From Georgenia satyanarayanai (GTDB lineage Bacteria > Actinomycetota > Actinomycetes > Actinomycetales > Actinomycetaceae), in contig NZ_VUKC01000004.1 of the NCBI RefSeq assembly GCF_009193135.1, forward strand, positions 124,001 to 188,000: DNA of 64,000 bases. The letters run 5' to 3'. The translations under genes and the position numbers were made by a program. Of the stretch, positions 14,954 through 23,259 are shown in pieces. The notes below the pieces were generated by a model. The model saw only the letters and a list, made by a program, of their open reading frames with translations, had not been told where the DNA came from and did not search any database. Position 1 is the first letter of the stretch. Each line of letters starts with the position of its first letter.

Positions 14954-17900
14954 GTGCGCGCCCCCACGCCCACCCAGGAGCTGCTCCGGCTCGGGTTCAC
15001 CGACCCGCGCCGCGCGGCGGGCCTCCTCGGCGAGCCGGTCCTCGCCGAGCCGCTCGCCCGCGCGGAGGACGCCGGTGCGCCGCTCCCGGCCGCGCTCGGG
15101 CAGGTGGCCGACCCGGACCTCGCCCTCCTCACCCTGGTCCGGCTGCTCGAGGCGGCCCAGGACGACGACGGCGCCCCGGACCTCACCGCCGTCCTCGCGG
15201 CCGACGGTGGTCACCGGCGGCGGCTGCTCGCCGTCCTCGGGTCCTCCAGCGCGCTGGGGGACATGCTGGTGGCGCGCCCCACCGACGCCGCACTCCTCGC
15301 CGACGAGCACGCCGAGGGCGTCCTCGACCTCACGCCGCAGGACGAGCGGGAGTGGGCGCTGCAGGCCGTGGGCGCCGACCCGGCCGACCCCGCACCGGTC
15401 GCCACGGTCACCGGCACGGACGGCGTCGAGGCGCTGCGCCGCTGCTACCGCCGCCGGCTGCTCGAGGTCGCGGCCGCCGACCTCACCAGCCCGGACCCGC
15501 TCGCCGCCTTCCCCGCCGTCGCCGGCGCGCTGTCCGACCTGGCCTCCGCGGCGCTCGAGGCGGCCCTGGCCGTCGCCCGCGCGGACCTGCCCGACCACGG
15601 CCGCGGCACGCGCCTCGCCGTCCTCGGCATGGGCAAGACGGGTGGGCGCGAGCTCAACTACATCTCCGACGTCGACGTCGTCTACGTCGTCGCCCCCGGG
15701 GAGGGTACCGACGAGGACGAGGCGACCGCCGTCGGCGCCCGGCTCGCCGGCGCGCTGGCCAAGAACGTGAGTGGCGCCGTCGGGGCGGAGCCGCCGCTGT
15801 GGCCCGTCGACGCGAACCTGCGCCCCGAGGGCAAGGACGGCCCCCTCGTGCGGACCGTCGCCTCGCACGTCGCGTACTACGAGCGCTGGGCCAAGACGTG
15901 GGAGTTCCAGGCGCTGCTCAAGGCGCGGCCGGTCGCCGGGGACGCGGCGCTGGGCGCGGAGTACGTCGCCGCCGTCGAGCCCTTCGTGTGGTCGGCGGTG
16001 GGGCGGGAGAACTTCGTCGAGGACTCCCAGGCGATGCGTCGCCGCGTCGAGGACACGATCCCCGCCGCCGAGGCGGAGCGGCAGCTCAAGCTCGGGCGTG
16101 GAGGTCTGCGCGACGTCGAGTTCACCGTCCAGCTCCTCCAGCTCGTCCACGGCCGCACCGAGGAGGCGATCCGCACCGCCGGCACCCTCGATGCGATCGC
16201 CCGGCTCGCCGAGACCGGCTACATCGGGCGCGACTCCGCCGAGCGGCTGGACGAGTGCTACCGCTACCTGCGCGTGCTCGAGCACCGTATGCAGCTGTAC
16301 CGGCTGCGCCGCACGCACGTCATCCCCACCGGCGAGGCTGACCTCCGGCGCCTGGCGCGGGCGCTGCCGGGGGAGGGGCAGCGCAGCGCGGAGGCCCTCG
16401 AACGCCGGCTGCGCACCGTGCGGCGCGAGGTCCGCGACCTCCACGAGGACATCTTCTACCGGCCGATGCTCCCGCTCATCGCCCAGCTGAGCCACGCGGA
16501 CGCGCGGCTGCGCCCCGAGGCCGTGCGGGAGCGGCTCGCCGCGATCGGCTACCGCGACCCCGCCGGAGCCGTCCGGCACCTCGACGCGCTCACCGCCGGG
16601 GTCTCGCGCACCGCGGCGATCCAGCGGCAGATCCTGCCCGCCATGCTCGGCATGTTCGCCCGCGGTGCCGACCCCGACGGCGGGCTGCTCGCCTTCCGCA
16701 AGGTGTCCGAGGCGCTCGGCAGCACCCACTGGTACCTCCAAATGCTCCGTGACTCGGGCGTGGCCGCCCCGCGGCTCAGCTACCTCCTCGCGACCAGCCG
16801 GTACGTCGCCGACGGACTGGAGGCGCTGCCCGAGGCCGCCGTCTGGCTGGGGGAGGACGAGCCGCTGCGCCCGCGCACGCCCGAGCAGCTGGCAAGGGAG
16901 GCCGCCGCCCTCGTCCGCCGCCGCCCCGCACCGGAGGAGGCGGTGCGAGCCGTGCGCTACCTGCGGCGCCGCGAGCTCCTGCGCGGCGCCGTCGGCGACG
17001 CCCTCGACGGCGTGCGCGACGACCGCGACCGCACCGTCCTGTCCGTGGCCGCCGACCAGGCGCTGACGACGACGCTTGAGGTGGCGCTGCGCCGCGCGGC
17101 CGAGCAGCGCGGGCTGGCGGCCTCGCCCACCCGCTTCGGGATCGTCGCGATGGGCCGCCTCGGCGGGCAGGAGATGGGGTACGGCTCCGACGCGGACGTC
17201 CTGTTCGTCCACGAGCCGCTCGAGGGCGAGGACGACGACGTCGCCCAGGAGGTCGCCGTCGCCGTCGCCGGGCACGTGCGCGCCCTCCTCGGGAACCCGG
17301 GCCCCGAGCTGCCGCTGCCGGTCGACTCCGCGCTGCGTCCGGAGGGGCGCAACGGGCCGATGGTCCGCTCCCTCGCCTCCTACGCCCAGTACTACGAGCG
17401 GTGGGCCGAGCCGTGGGAGCAGCAGGCGCTGCTGCGGGCGCGGCCGGTGGCCGGGGACGCCGGCCTGCTCGAGCGCTTCTGCGCGCTCATCGACCCCTAC
17501 CGCTACCCGGCCGACGGTCTGGACGACCGCGCCCTGCGCGAGCTGCGGCGCGTCAAGGCCAGGGTCGAGTCCGAGCGCATGCCGCGCGGCGTCCCGGCCA
17601 GCCGGCAGCTCAAGCTCGGGCGCGGCGGCCTGTCGGACGTCGAGTGGACCGCTCAGCTCCTCCAGCTGCAGCACGCCGGGCGGGTGCCCGAGCTGCGGAC
17701 CCCGCGCACGGTCGAGGCCCTGGCCGCCGCGCGTGACGCCGGCGTGCTGGGGGAGGAGGACTGCGAGCTGCTCGTCACCGCGTGGACCCTCGCCTCGCGG
17801 CTGCGCGCGGGGATCGCCCTGGCCACCGGCCGGGTCACCGGCGCGAAGATGGACGTCCTGCCGCACGACCCCGCCCAGCTCACCGCCGTCGCCCGCCTCC

Positions 17901-17998
17901 TGGGCTACGGCCCCGGCGAGTCCGTCGACCTCGAGGAGGACTACCTCCGCGCCACCCGCCGCGCACGCGCCGTCGTCGAACGCATCTTCTTCGGGTAG
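14954..17998 (+). CDS. glnE: Bifunctional glutamine synthetase adenylyltransferase/deadenylase
   Basis: Adds or removes AMP on the regulatory tyrosine of GlnA1. The 1014-residue protein has two nucleotidyltransferase halves: LGMGKTGGRELNYISDVDVVY near residue 226 (deadenylase) and MGRLGGQEMGYGSDADVLF near 732 (transferase). Each half is followed by a LKLGRGGLRDVE or LKLGRGGLSDVE helical motif. It starts at a GTG six bases after the glnA2 stop, so the pair is co-transcribed. Full length, with no frameshift. Its target GlnA1 is encoded 2.5 kb away on the other strand. Confidence 0.95.
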   Translation: MRAPTPTQELLRLGFTDPRRAAGLLGEPVLAEPLARAEDAGAPLPAALGQVADPDLALLTLVRLLEAAQDDDGAPDLTAVLAADGGHRRRLLAVLGSSSALGDMLVARPTDAALLADEHAEGVLDLTPQDEREWALQAVGADPADPAPVATVTGTDGVEALRRCYRRRLLEVAAADLTSPDPLAAFPAVAGALSDLASAALEAALAVARADLPDHGRGTRLAVLGMGKTGGRELNYISDVDVVYVVAPGEGTDEDEATAVGARLAGALAKNVSGAVGAEPPLWPVDANLRPEGKDGPLVRTVASHVAYYERWAKTWEFQALLKARPVAGDAALGAEYVAAVEPFVWSAVGRENFVEDSQAMRRRVEDTIPAAEAERQLKLGRGGLRDVEFTVQLLQLVHGRTEEAIRTAGTLDAIARLAETGYIGRDSAERLDECYRYLRVLEHRMQLYRLRRTHVIPTGEADLRRLARALPGEGQRSAEALERRLRTVRREVRDLHEDIFYRPMLPLIAQLSHADARLRPEAVRERLAAIGYRDPAGAVRHLDALTAGVSRTAAIQRQILPAMLGMFARGADPDGGLLAFRKVSEALGSTHWYLQMLRDSGVAAPRLSYLLATSRYVADGLEALPEAAVWLGEDEPLRPRTPEQLAREAAALVRRRPAPEEAVRAVRYLRRRELLRGAVGDALDGVRDDRDRTVLSVAADQALTTTLEVALRRAAEQRGLAASPTRFGIVAMGRLGGQEMGYGSDADVLFVHEPLEGEDDDVAQEVAVAVAGHVRALLGNPGPELPLPVDSALRPEGRNGPMVRSLASYAQYYERWAEPWEQQALLRARPVAGDAGLLERFCALIDPYRYPADGLDDRALRELRRVKARVESERMPRGVPASRQLKLGRGGLSDVEWTAQLLQLQHAGRVPELRTPRTVEALAAARDAGVLGEEDCELLVTAWTLASRLRAGIALATGRVTGAKMDVLPHDPAQLTAVARLLGYGPGESVDLEEDYLRATRRARAVVERIFFG

Positions 17999-18013
17999 CG
18001 AGGACCCCCTCCC

Positions 18014-18051
18014 GCCGACAGCCGACTTGTCGCCGAGAGCGGACTTGTCAC
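18014..18051. repeat. Tandem pair of an 18-bp intergenic repeat
   Basis: Two adjacent 18-base units, 18014-18031 and 18032-18049, differ at only two positions and end in ACTTGTC. The second unit matches the inverted-repeat arms at 59641-59683 with one difference. It lies between glnE and the DUF1801-like gene. Confidence 0.65.
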
Positions 18052-18117
18052 AGCGGACACCTCCCGGCGAGAGCGGGATCCTTCCACCCCACCCCGCCCC
18101 GGCCGGCCCGCCGGGCG

Positions 18118-18123
18118 TAGGTT
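18118..18123 (+). promoter_or_regulatory. -10 box TAGGTT, leaderless promoter of DUF1801-like gene
   Basis: TAGGTT ends six bases before the ATG at 18130; there is no ribosome-binding site. Confidence 0.6.
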
Positions 18124-18129
18124 GGCGCC

Positions 18130-18564
18130 ATGAGCCAGTCCATGCGCCCCACCGACACGCCCGTCGACGAGTTCATCGCCGCGAACGACCCGGACGGCTC
18201 CCTCGCCACGCTCGACCGGGTCATCACTGCGGCGCTGCCCGGCGCGACCCGCGTCCTGTGGCAGGGCGTCTTCTGGGGCGGCACCGACCAGTCGATCATC
18301 GGCTACGGCGCCACCGTCCAGCCCCGCCCGCGCGGCGCCGACGTCGAGTGGTTCCTCGTCGGCCTCGCCCGGCAGGACAAGTACCTCAGCCTCTACGTCA
18401 ACGCCGCCGAGGGCCGCGAGCCCCTCGCCAAGCGCTACGGCACGCGCCTGGGCGCCACGAAGGTGGGGGCCGCGAGCATCTCCTTCCGCTCGGCCGACGT
18501 CCTGGACCTGGCGGTTGTCGACGATATGGTCCGGCACGCCGGTCGAGTCATGGAGTGGCACTGA
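18130..18564 (+). CDS. DUF1801-like small protein
   Basis: A 144-residue soluble protein of the DUF1801 / YdhG-like fold (VDEFIAANDPDGSLATLDRVI, VLWQGVFWGG, LARQDKYLSLYVNAAEG, ISFRSADVLDL). Function is unknown; relatives are small cytosolic proteins often near stress genes. It is probably expressed from a leaderless transcript. It is the first of four consecutive plus-strand genes running to 20458. Confidence 0.75.
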   Translation: MSQSMRPTDTPVDEFIAANDPDGSLATLDRVITAALPGATRVLWQGVFWGGTDQSIIGYGATVQPRPRGADVEWFLVGLARQDKYLSLYVNAAEGREPLAKRYGTRLGATKVGAASISFRSADVLDLAVVDDMVRHAGRVMEWH

Positions 18565-18610
18565 CCTTCCCGTCACCTCCCGTTCGCCCGGCTGGGTCAT
18601 GATGGGAGGC

Positions 18611-19291
18611 ATGCGCCTCATCCTCGTCCGCCACGGCCAGACCAGCTCGAACGTCGCCGACCTGCTCGACACGGCCGAACCCGGCGCCGACCTCACCGAG
18701 CTCGGCCACCGGCAGGCCGCGGCTGTCCCGCGGAGCCTGGCCGACGAGGACATCGACGTCGTCTACGCCTCCACACTGGTGCGCACCCAGCAGACCGCCG
18801 CGCCGCTCCTCGCCGAGCGCGGACTCGAGCTGCGCGTCCGCGACGGCATCCGCGAGATCGCGGCGGGTGAGCTCGAGATGCGCGGGGACGAGGCGTCGAT
18901 CCGCGCCTACGTCGGCACGATCTTCAGCTGGGCGGACGACCCGCTCCGCCGGGTGCCGGGCGGGGAGAACGGGCACGACGTGTGGCAGCGCTTCGACGAG
19001 GTCGTCGCCGAGGTGCACGCCGACGGTGCCGGGACCGCGGTGCTGTTCAGCCACGGCGCCGTCATCCGCTCGTGGACGGCCGTGCGCGCGGAGAACGTCA
19101 CCGGCGAGCACGCCGCCTACCACCCGATCAGCAACACCGGCGCCGTCGTGCTCCAGGGCAGCCCGCGCGAGGGCTGGTGGTGCGAGCTGTGGGAGGGCGA
19201 GCCCCTCGGTGGTGACCGCGTGGGTGACGCGGCCCACGACGGCCCCGCCGCCGACCCGGCACCCGCGCAGGCGGTTCCCGCCGAGTCCTGA
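18611..19291 (+). CDS. Histidine phosphatase family protein (phosphoglycerate-mutase-like)
   Basis: Cytosolic phosphatase of 226 residues. The catalytic RHG is in LILVRHGQTSSN at the N-terminus, with the second Arg in STLVRTQQTAAPLL and the second His in VLFSHGAVIRSW. The last 35 residues are an Ala/Pro/Gly/Asp-rich tail without a recognisable domain. The ATG at 18611 has GGGAGG only one base away, too close to serve. A CATGAT box seven bases upstream suggests a leaderless start; the ATG at 18599 is the alternative. The substrate is not predictable. Confidence 0.85.
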   Translation: MRLILVRHGQTSSNVADLLDTAEPGADLTELGHRQAAAVPRSLADEDIDVVYASTLVRTQQTAAPLLAERGLELRVRDGIREIAAGELEMRGDEASIRAYVGTIFSWADDPLRRVPGGENGHDVWQRFDEVVAEVHADGAGTAVLFSHGAVIRSWTAVRAENVTGEHAAYHPISNTGAVVLQGSPREGWWCELWEGEPLGGDRVGDAAHDGPAADPAPAQAVPAES

Positions 19292-19337
19292 CAGCCGGCG
19301 CGCGCGTGCCGGCACGTCGCCGTGGCACCGTGGACGC

Positions 19338-19841
19338 ATGCGCGTCCTGCTGCTCGCCGACACCCACGTCCCCAAGCGCGCCCGGCAGCTGCCCGAGCAG
19401 GTGTGGCAGGAGGTCGAGGCGGCGGACCTCGTCGTCCACGCGGGCGACTGGGTGGTGCCCGAGCTGCTCGACGAGCTCGAGGAGCGCTCCGCGGCGCTGC
19501 TCGCCTGCTGGGGCAACAACGACGGCGCCGAGCTGCGCCGCCGGCTCCCCGAGGTCGCGCGCGCCGACGTCGAGGGGGTGCGCATCGCCGTCGTCCACGA
19601 GACGGGCCAGTCCCGCGGTCGCGACGATCGGATGCGGGCCGCCTACCCGGACACCGACCTGCTCGTCTTCGGCCACAGTCACATCCCGTGGGACGGCACC
19701 GCGGACGGCCTGCGCCTGCTCAACCCCGGCTCGCCGACCGACCGGCGCCGTCAGCCGCACTGCACGTACCTGACGCTCGCCCTCGGGGCGGGGAAGATCT
19801 GCGACGTCGAGCTGCACCGGCTGCCGCCTCGAGCCGCGTAG
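19338..19841 (+). CDS. YfcE/MJ0936-type metallophosphoesterase
   Basis: A 167-residue calcineurin-like phosphodiesterase. All metal motifs are present: LLADTHVPKR, HAGDWV, CWGNNDGAE, VHETG and FGHSHIPW. Relatives hydrolyse phosphodiesters in vitro; the in vivo substrate is unknown. A CACCGT box six bases before the ATG suggests a leaderless transcript. It follows the histidine phosphatase by 46 bases. Confidence 0.88.
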   Translation: MRVLLLADTHVPKRARQLPEQVWQEVEAADLVVHAGDWVVPELLDELEERSAALLACWGNNDGAELRRRLPEVARADVEGVRIAVVHETGQSRGRDDRMRAAYPDTDLLVFGHSHIPWDGTADGLRLLNPGSPTDRRRQPHCTYLTLALGAGKICDVELHRLPPRAA

Positions 19842-19876
19842 GCTGCCGCGGCACGCACCCACCCGCACGGAGCTCC

Positions 19877-20458
19877 ATGACCGACACCGCCCTGCCCCCG
19901 CACCCGCTGCACACGGAGCGTCTGACGCTGCGGGCGGCTGTCCCCGGGGACACCGACCTCACGTGGCGCTACCGCCGGCTCGACGAGGTCGGTGAGTGGC
20001 TGACCAGCCGTCAGACCGACCTGTCAGCCCACCGGGCCCACGTCACCGACCCGGTCCGGCTCGGTCTCACCCTCGTCGTCCAGCTCGGGCACGGACCCGA
20101 GGGGACGGTCATCGGCGACCTGATGCTGCGGCGGACCGACGGCTGGGGGCAGACCGACGTCGCCGACCGCGCCGCCGGGACCGAGGTCGAGCTCGGCTGG
20201 GTCCTCGACCCCGCCCACCGCGGGCAGGGCTACGGCACCGAGGCCGTCCGGGAGCTGCTGCGGTACAGCTTCACCGAGCTCGGGGTCCGCCGCGCCGTCG
20301 CCAACTGCTTCCTCGCCAACGAGCCCTCGTGGCGGCTCATGGAACGGGTGGGGATGCGCCGCGAGGCGCACGCCGTCCGCGACTCGCTGCACCGCTCTGG
20401 GGAGTGGCTCGACTCGCTCGTCTACGCCGTCCTCGCCGAGGAGTGGTTCAGTCCGTGA
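19877..20458 (+). CDS. GNAT-family N-acetyltransferase (RimJ/RimL type)
   Basis: Acetyl-CoA-dependent transferase of 193 residues. The GNAT motif A reads ELGWVLDPAHRGQGYGTEAVREL near 115-137, and motif B contains NCFLANEPSWRLMERVGMRRE. This is the Acetyltransf_3 layout of RimJ/RimL-like or antibiotic-resistance-like enzymes; the acceptor is unknown. A TAGGCT box at 19839-19844, overlapping the previous stop, probably drives it. It is followed by a strong terminator shared with glnA1. Confidence 0.87.
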   Translation: MTDTALPPHPLHTERLTLRAAVPGDTDLTWRYRRLDEVGEWLTSRQTDLSAHRAHVTDPVRLGLTLVVQLGHGPEGTVIGDLMLRRTDGWGQTDVADRAAGTEVELGWVLDPAHRGQGYGTEAVRELLRYSFTELGVRRAVANCFLANEPSWRLMERVGMRREAHAVRDSLHRSGEWLDSLVYAVLAEEWFSP

Positions 20459-20464
20459 ACGACC

Positions 20465-20498
20465 CAGCCCCCGGCACCGATGACGGTGCCGGGGGCTG
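20465..20498. terminator. Bidirectional terminator between the GNAT gene and glnA1
   Basis: Perfect 14-bp arms (20465-20478, 20485-20498) around a 6-base loop, placed between two convergent stops. Confidence 0.75.
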
Positions 20499-20508
20499 AG
20501 GACGCGGT

Positions 20509-21933
20509 CTAGATGTCGAAGTACATCTCGAACTCGTGCGGGTGAGGACGCAGCCGCAGCGGGTCGATCTCCTGGGTCCGCTTGTACTCGATCCAGGTCG
20601 AGATGAGGTCGGGGGTGAACACATCGCCCTCGGTGAGGAAGTCGTGGTCAGCCTCGAGGGCCAGGAGCGCGCCCTGCAGCGAGTCCGGGACCTGCTCGAT
20701 CTGCGCGTGCTCCTCCGGCGGGAGCTCGTAGAGGTCCTTGTCGATCGGCTCCGGCGGCTCGATGCGGTTCTTGATGCCGTCCAGGCCGGCCATGAGCATC
20801 GCGGAGAAGGCGAGGTAGGGGTTCGCCGACGGGTCCGGCACGCGGAACTCGATGCGCTTGGCCTTGGGCGAGGTACCCGTCACCGGGATGCGGATGCACG
20901 CGGAGCGGTTGCGCGCCGAGTACACGAGGTTGACCGGCGCCTCGAAGCCCGGCACCAGGCGGTGGAAGGAGTTCACCGAGGGGTTGGTGAAGGCGAGCAG
21001 CGCGGGCGCGTGCTTGAGCAGGCCGCCGATGTACCACCGTGCCATGTCGGACAGGCCGCCGTAGCCGCGCTCGTCGAAGAACAGCGGCTTGCCGTCCTTC
21101 CACAGGCTCTGGTGGGAGTGCATGCCCGAGCCGTTGTCACCGAAGATCGGCTTCGGCATGAAGGTCGCGGTCTTGCCGTTGACCCACGCGGTGTTCTTGA
21201 TGACGTACTTGAACTTCATGACGTCGTCGGCGGCGGCACGCAGCGTGTCGAAGCGGTAGTTGATCTCCTGCTGACCGGCGGTGCCCACCTCGTGGTGCGC
21301 GCGCTCGACCTCCAGCCCGACCTCCTGGAGGACGGTGACCATCTCGTCGCGCAGGTCGGCCATCTGGTCGTTGGGGGAGACCGGGAAGTAGCCGCCCTTG
21401 TAGCGCGTCTTGTACCCGAGGTTGCCGCCCTCCTCCTCGCGGCCGGTGTTCCAGGCGGCCTCGCTGGAGTTGAGGGAGTAGAAGCTCGAGTGCTGGTTCG
21501 TCGCGAAGCGGACGTCGTCGAAGATGTAGAACTCGGCCTCGGCACCGAAGTAGACGGTGTCGGCGATGCCGGTGCTGCGGAGGTAGGCCTCGGCCTTGGC
21601 CGCGATGTTGCGCGGGTCGCGGGAGTAGGCCTCATCGGTGAAGGGATCGACGATCGAGAAGTTGACGACGAGCGTCTTCTCCTTGCGGAACGGGTCGATG
21701 AAGGCGCTCGTCACGTCCGGGATGAGCTTCATGTCGGACTCGTGGATCGCCTGGAACCCGCGGATCGAGGAGCCGTCGAACATGAGGCCGTCGGTGAAGG
21801 CGTCAGCCGCGAAGGACTCGACGGGGATGTTGAAGTGCTGCATCACGCCCGGCAGGTCACAGAAGCGGACGTCGACGAACTTGACGCCCTCCTCCCGGGT
21901 GAAGGCGATGGCCTCCTCGGCATTGCTGAACAT
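20509..21933 (-). CDS. glnA: Glutamine synthetase type I, GlnA1
   Basis: Main ammonia-assimilating enzyme, a cytosolic dodecamer. The 474 residues have the full GSI layout: [69 protein letters not shown]. The adenylylation site [11 protein letters not shown] is intact with Tyr402, so it is the expected target of GlnE. The ATG at 21933 follows AGAGGAG. A four-box GlnR-like operator lies 74-111 bases upstream of the ATG, indicating nitrogen-responsive transcription. Confidence 0.96.
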   Translation of the reverse strand: MFSNAEEAIAFTREEGVKFVDVRFCDLPGVMQHFNIPVESFAADAFTDGLMFDGSSIRGFQAIHESDMKLIPDVTSAFIDPFRKEKTLVVNFSIVDPFTDEAYSRDPRNIAAKAEAYLRSTGIADTVYFGAEAEFYIFDDVRFATNQHSSFYSLNSSEAAWNTGREEEGGNLGYKTRYKGGYFPVSPNDQMADLRDEMVTVLQEVGLEVERAHHEVGTAGQQEINYRFDTLRAAADDVMKFKYVIKNTAWVNGKTATFMPKPIFGDNGSGMHSHQSLWKDGKPLFFDERGYGGLSDMARWYIGGLLKHAPALLAFTNPSVNSFHRLVPGFEAPVNLVYSARNRSACIRIPVTGTSPKAKRIEFRVPDPSANPYLAFSAMLMAGLDGIKNRIEPPEPIDKDLYELPPEEHAQIEQVPDSLQGALLALEADHDFLTEGDVFTPDLISTWIEYKRTQEIDPLRLRPHPHEFEMYFDI

Positions 21934-21990
21934 GTACCGCTCCTCTGGCGTGGGAATTCCGGGGGGACCGTCACGGTCCCGACGGGCAGG

Positions 21991-21996
21991 ACGTTA
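21991..21996 (-). promoter_or_regulatory. Possible -10 box TAACGT of glnA1
   Basis: TAACGT on the minus strand lies between the GlnR-like operator and glnA1. Its -35 region would fall in the promoter-proximal operator boxes. Confidence 0.45.
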
Positions 21997-22006
21997 TCGA
22001 CATCGC

Positions 22007-22044
22007 GTTTCGTCGTCGTCACCCCTATGTGTCCGGCATGTTAC
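22007..22044 (-). promoter_or_regulatory. Four-box GlnR-like operator upstream of glnA1
   Basis: Read on the minus strand this is GTAAC-n6-GACAC-n6-GTGAC-n6-GAAAC, with all three spacers exactly six bases. The published actinobacterial GlnR pattern is gTnAC-n6-GaAAC repeated. Only the second box departs (GACAC for GAAAC). GlnR is an OmpR-type regulator of nitrogen genes. Position and match make regulation of glnA1 likely. Confidence 0.75.
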
Positions 22045-22069
22045 GTGGACGACGACGGCGAGGGCTCGG

Positions 22070-22438
22070 TCAGCCGCGCACGATCCGTGTGCCGGCCCAC
22101 ACGTCGTGCAGGCCGCGCCCGTCCAGACCCCAGACGACTGCGGGGATGACGAGGCACAGGCTCGCGGTGCGGATGAGCACCTGGAGGGGGCGCGCTGCGC
22201 CGCCGTCGACGGCGCGGACCCGCAGCCCCAGGAGCGTGTGGCCGATGGTGGCCCCGCGCGTCGCGAGCAGGAGAATCGTCATGACGGCGAAGATGCCGAG
22301 GGTGGCGAGCGCGTTGTTGTCGAGGAAGCCCGCGGAGATCGCCGTCGCGACCCCCCAGTCGACGGCGAGGGCGATGATGCGACGGCCCAGCGGCGCGGGG
22401 GCGGTGCTCCCGGCCGTCCCGGACTGCTCCTGTCTCAC
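22070..22438 (-). CDS. RDD-family membrane protein
   Basis: Small integral membrane protein of 122 residues with three hydrophobic segments (about 20-40, 45-62, 90-108). The RDD arginine-aspartate pattern is present: LGRRIIALAVDWGVA, then GATIGHTLLGLRVRAVDGG and HDVWAGTRIV. The function is unclear; RDD proteins have been linked to ion exchange. It starts at a GTG two bases after the DUF4191 stop, so the two are one operon. The same pair precedes glnA1 in mycobacteria (Rv2219-Rv2219A, from memory). Confidence 0.87.
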   Translation of the reverse strand: MRQEQSGTAGSTAPAPLGRRIIALAVDWGVATAISAGFLDNNALATLGIFAVMTILLLATRGATIGHTLLGLRVRAVDGGAARPLQVLIRTASLCLVIPAVVWGLDGRGLHDVWAGTRIVRG

Positions 22439-22440
22439 GC

Positions 22441-23163
22441 TCAGCGCCCGCGCATGCCCTTGCGGTCCGGGCGGGCGCGCAGCGGGTCGACGCCCTTGGG
22501 GATCGGCGGGCGCGAGGACTGGAGCGCGCGAAGGCGCTTGGCCACCGCCGCGACCTCGGCCTTGGTGAGAGTCGGCTTGAGCTTCTGGATGGTGCGCACG
22601 AGCTTCGGCAGCGGGGTCTGGCCCTCGTCGCGCCCGACCTCGACGAGGTGGACAGTGACGTTCGGGGCGACTCGCGCGACCTTCCTGCGCTCCCCCTCGA
22701 GGAGGCGCTTGACGCGGTGGCTGGGTCCCTCGCCGACGAGCACGACGCCGGGACGGCCGACGGCCCGGAAGACGACGTCCTGGGTGCGCGGGTCGATGGC
22801 GACCGGCTGCTCCTCGATGTTCCACCCGCGGCGGATGGTCCCGAGGGCGGAGGCGGAGGCGCCGGGTGTGCCCTCGATGCGCGAGTAGGCGGCCCGCTCG
22901 GCGCGCCGCGAGAGGAGGAGCATGACGACGATGAGCGCCACCGGCAGGCTCAGGAGTGTCACGTACACCGGGTGACCGACGGCCAGGCCGATGACGAGCC
23001 CGAGGGCGATGATCCCGACGAAGGAGCCGAGCAGCCACCAGACGATCGAGGGCTGCGCCTCGCGGGTCATCTGGAAGACTTCCCACAGCTGGTGGTACCA
23101 GCGCTTCTTCTTCTGCTTCGGCGCGGCGCCCTCGGCGGCGTCCTTCTTCTTCTTCAGGGCCAT
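22441..23163 (-). CDS. DUF4191 membrane protein
   Basis: A 240-residue protein, Lys-rich at the N-terminus (MALKKKKDAA), with two adjacent transmembrane helices at about 42-62 and 67-86. A conserved cytoplasmic domain follows (AAYSRIEGTPGASASALGTIRRGW, PRTQDVVFRAVGRPGVVLVGEGP). It corresponds to mycobacterial Rv2219. Function is unknown. A TAGGAT box lies eight bases before the ATG. Confidence 0.87.
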   Translation of the reverse strand: MALKKKKDAAEGAAPKQKKKRWYHQLWEVFQMTREAQPSIVWWLLGSFVGIIALGLVIGLAVGHPVYVTLLSLPVALIVVMLLLSRRAERAAYSRIEGTPGASASALGTIRRGWNIEEQPVAIDPRTQDVVFRAVGRPGVVLVGEGPSHRVKRLLEGERRKVARVAPNVTVHLVEVGRDEGQTPLPKLVRTIQKLKPTLTKAEVAAVAKRLRALQSSRPPIPKGVDPLRARPDRKGMRGR

Positions 23164-23259
23164 GATCGCCAATCCTACCGGCCCCCGGACGTCACCCTTC
23201 CGCCCCCGGGCCTGTGGATGACACCAGCGGGCCGCGGCCTGCTGCGCTTGGCTTGGACC

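Noticed and set aside
13328-17866. Very long open frame on the minus strand opposite glnE
   Set aside because: It mirrors glnA2/glnE codon positions, has no recognisable domain, and arises because GC-rich codons rarely create stops on the opposite strand.
18014-18051. CRISPR array
   Set aside because: Only two directly adjacent units without spacers and no cas genes.
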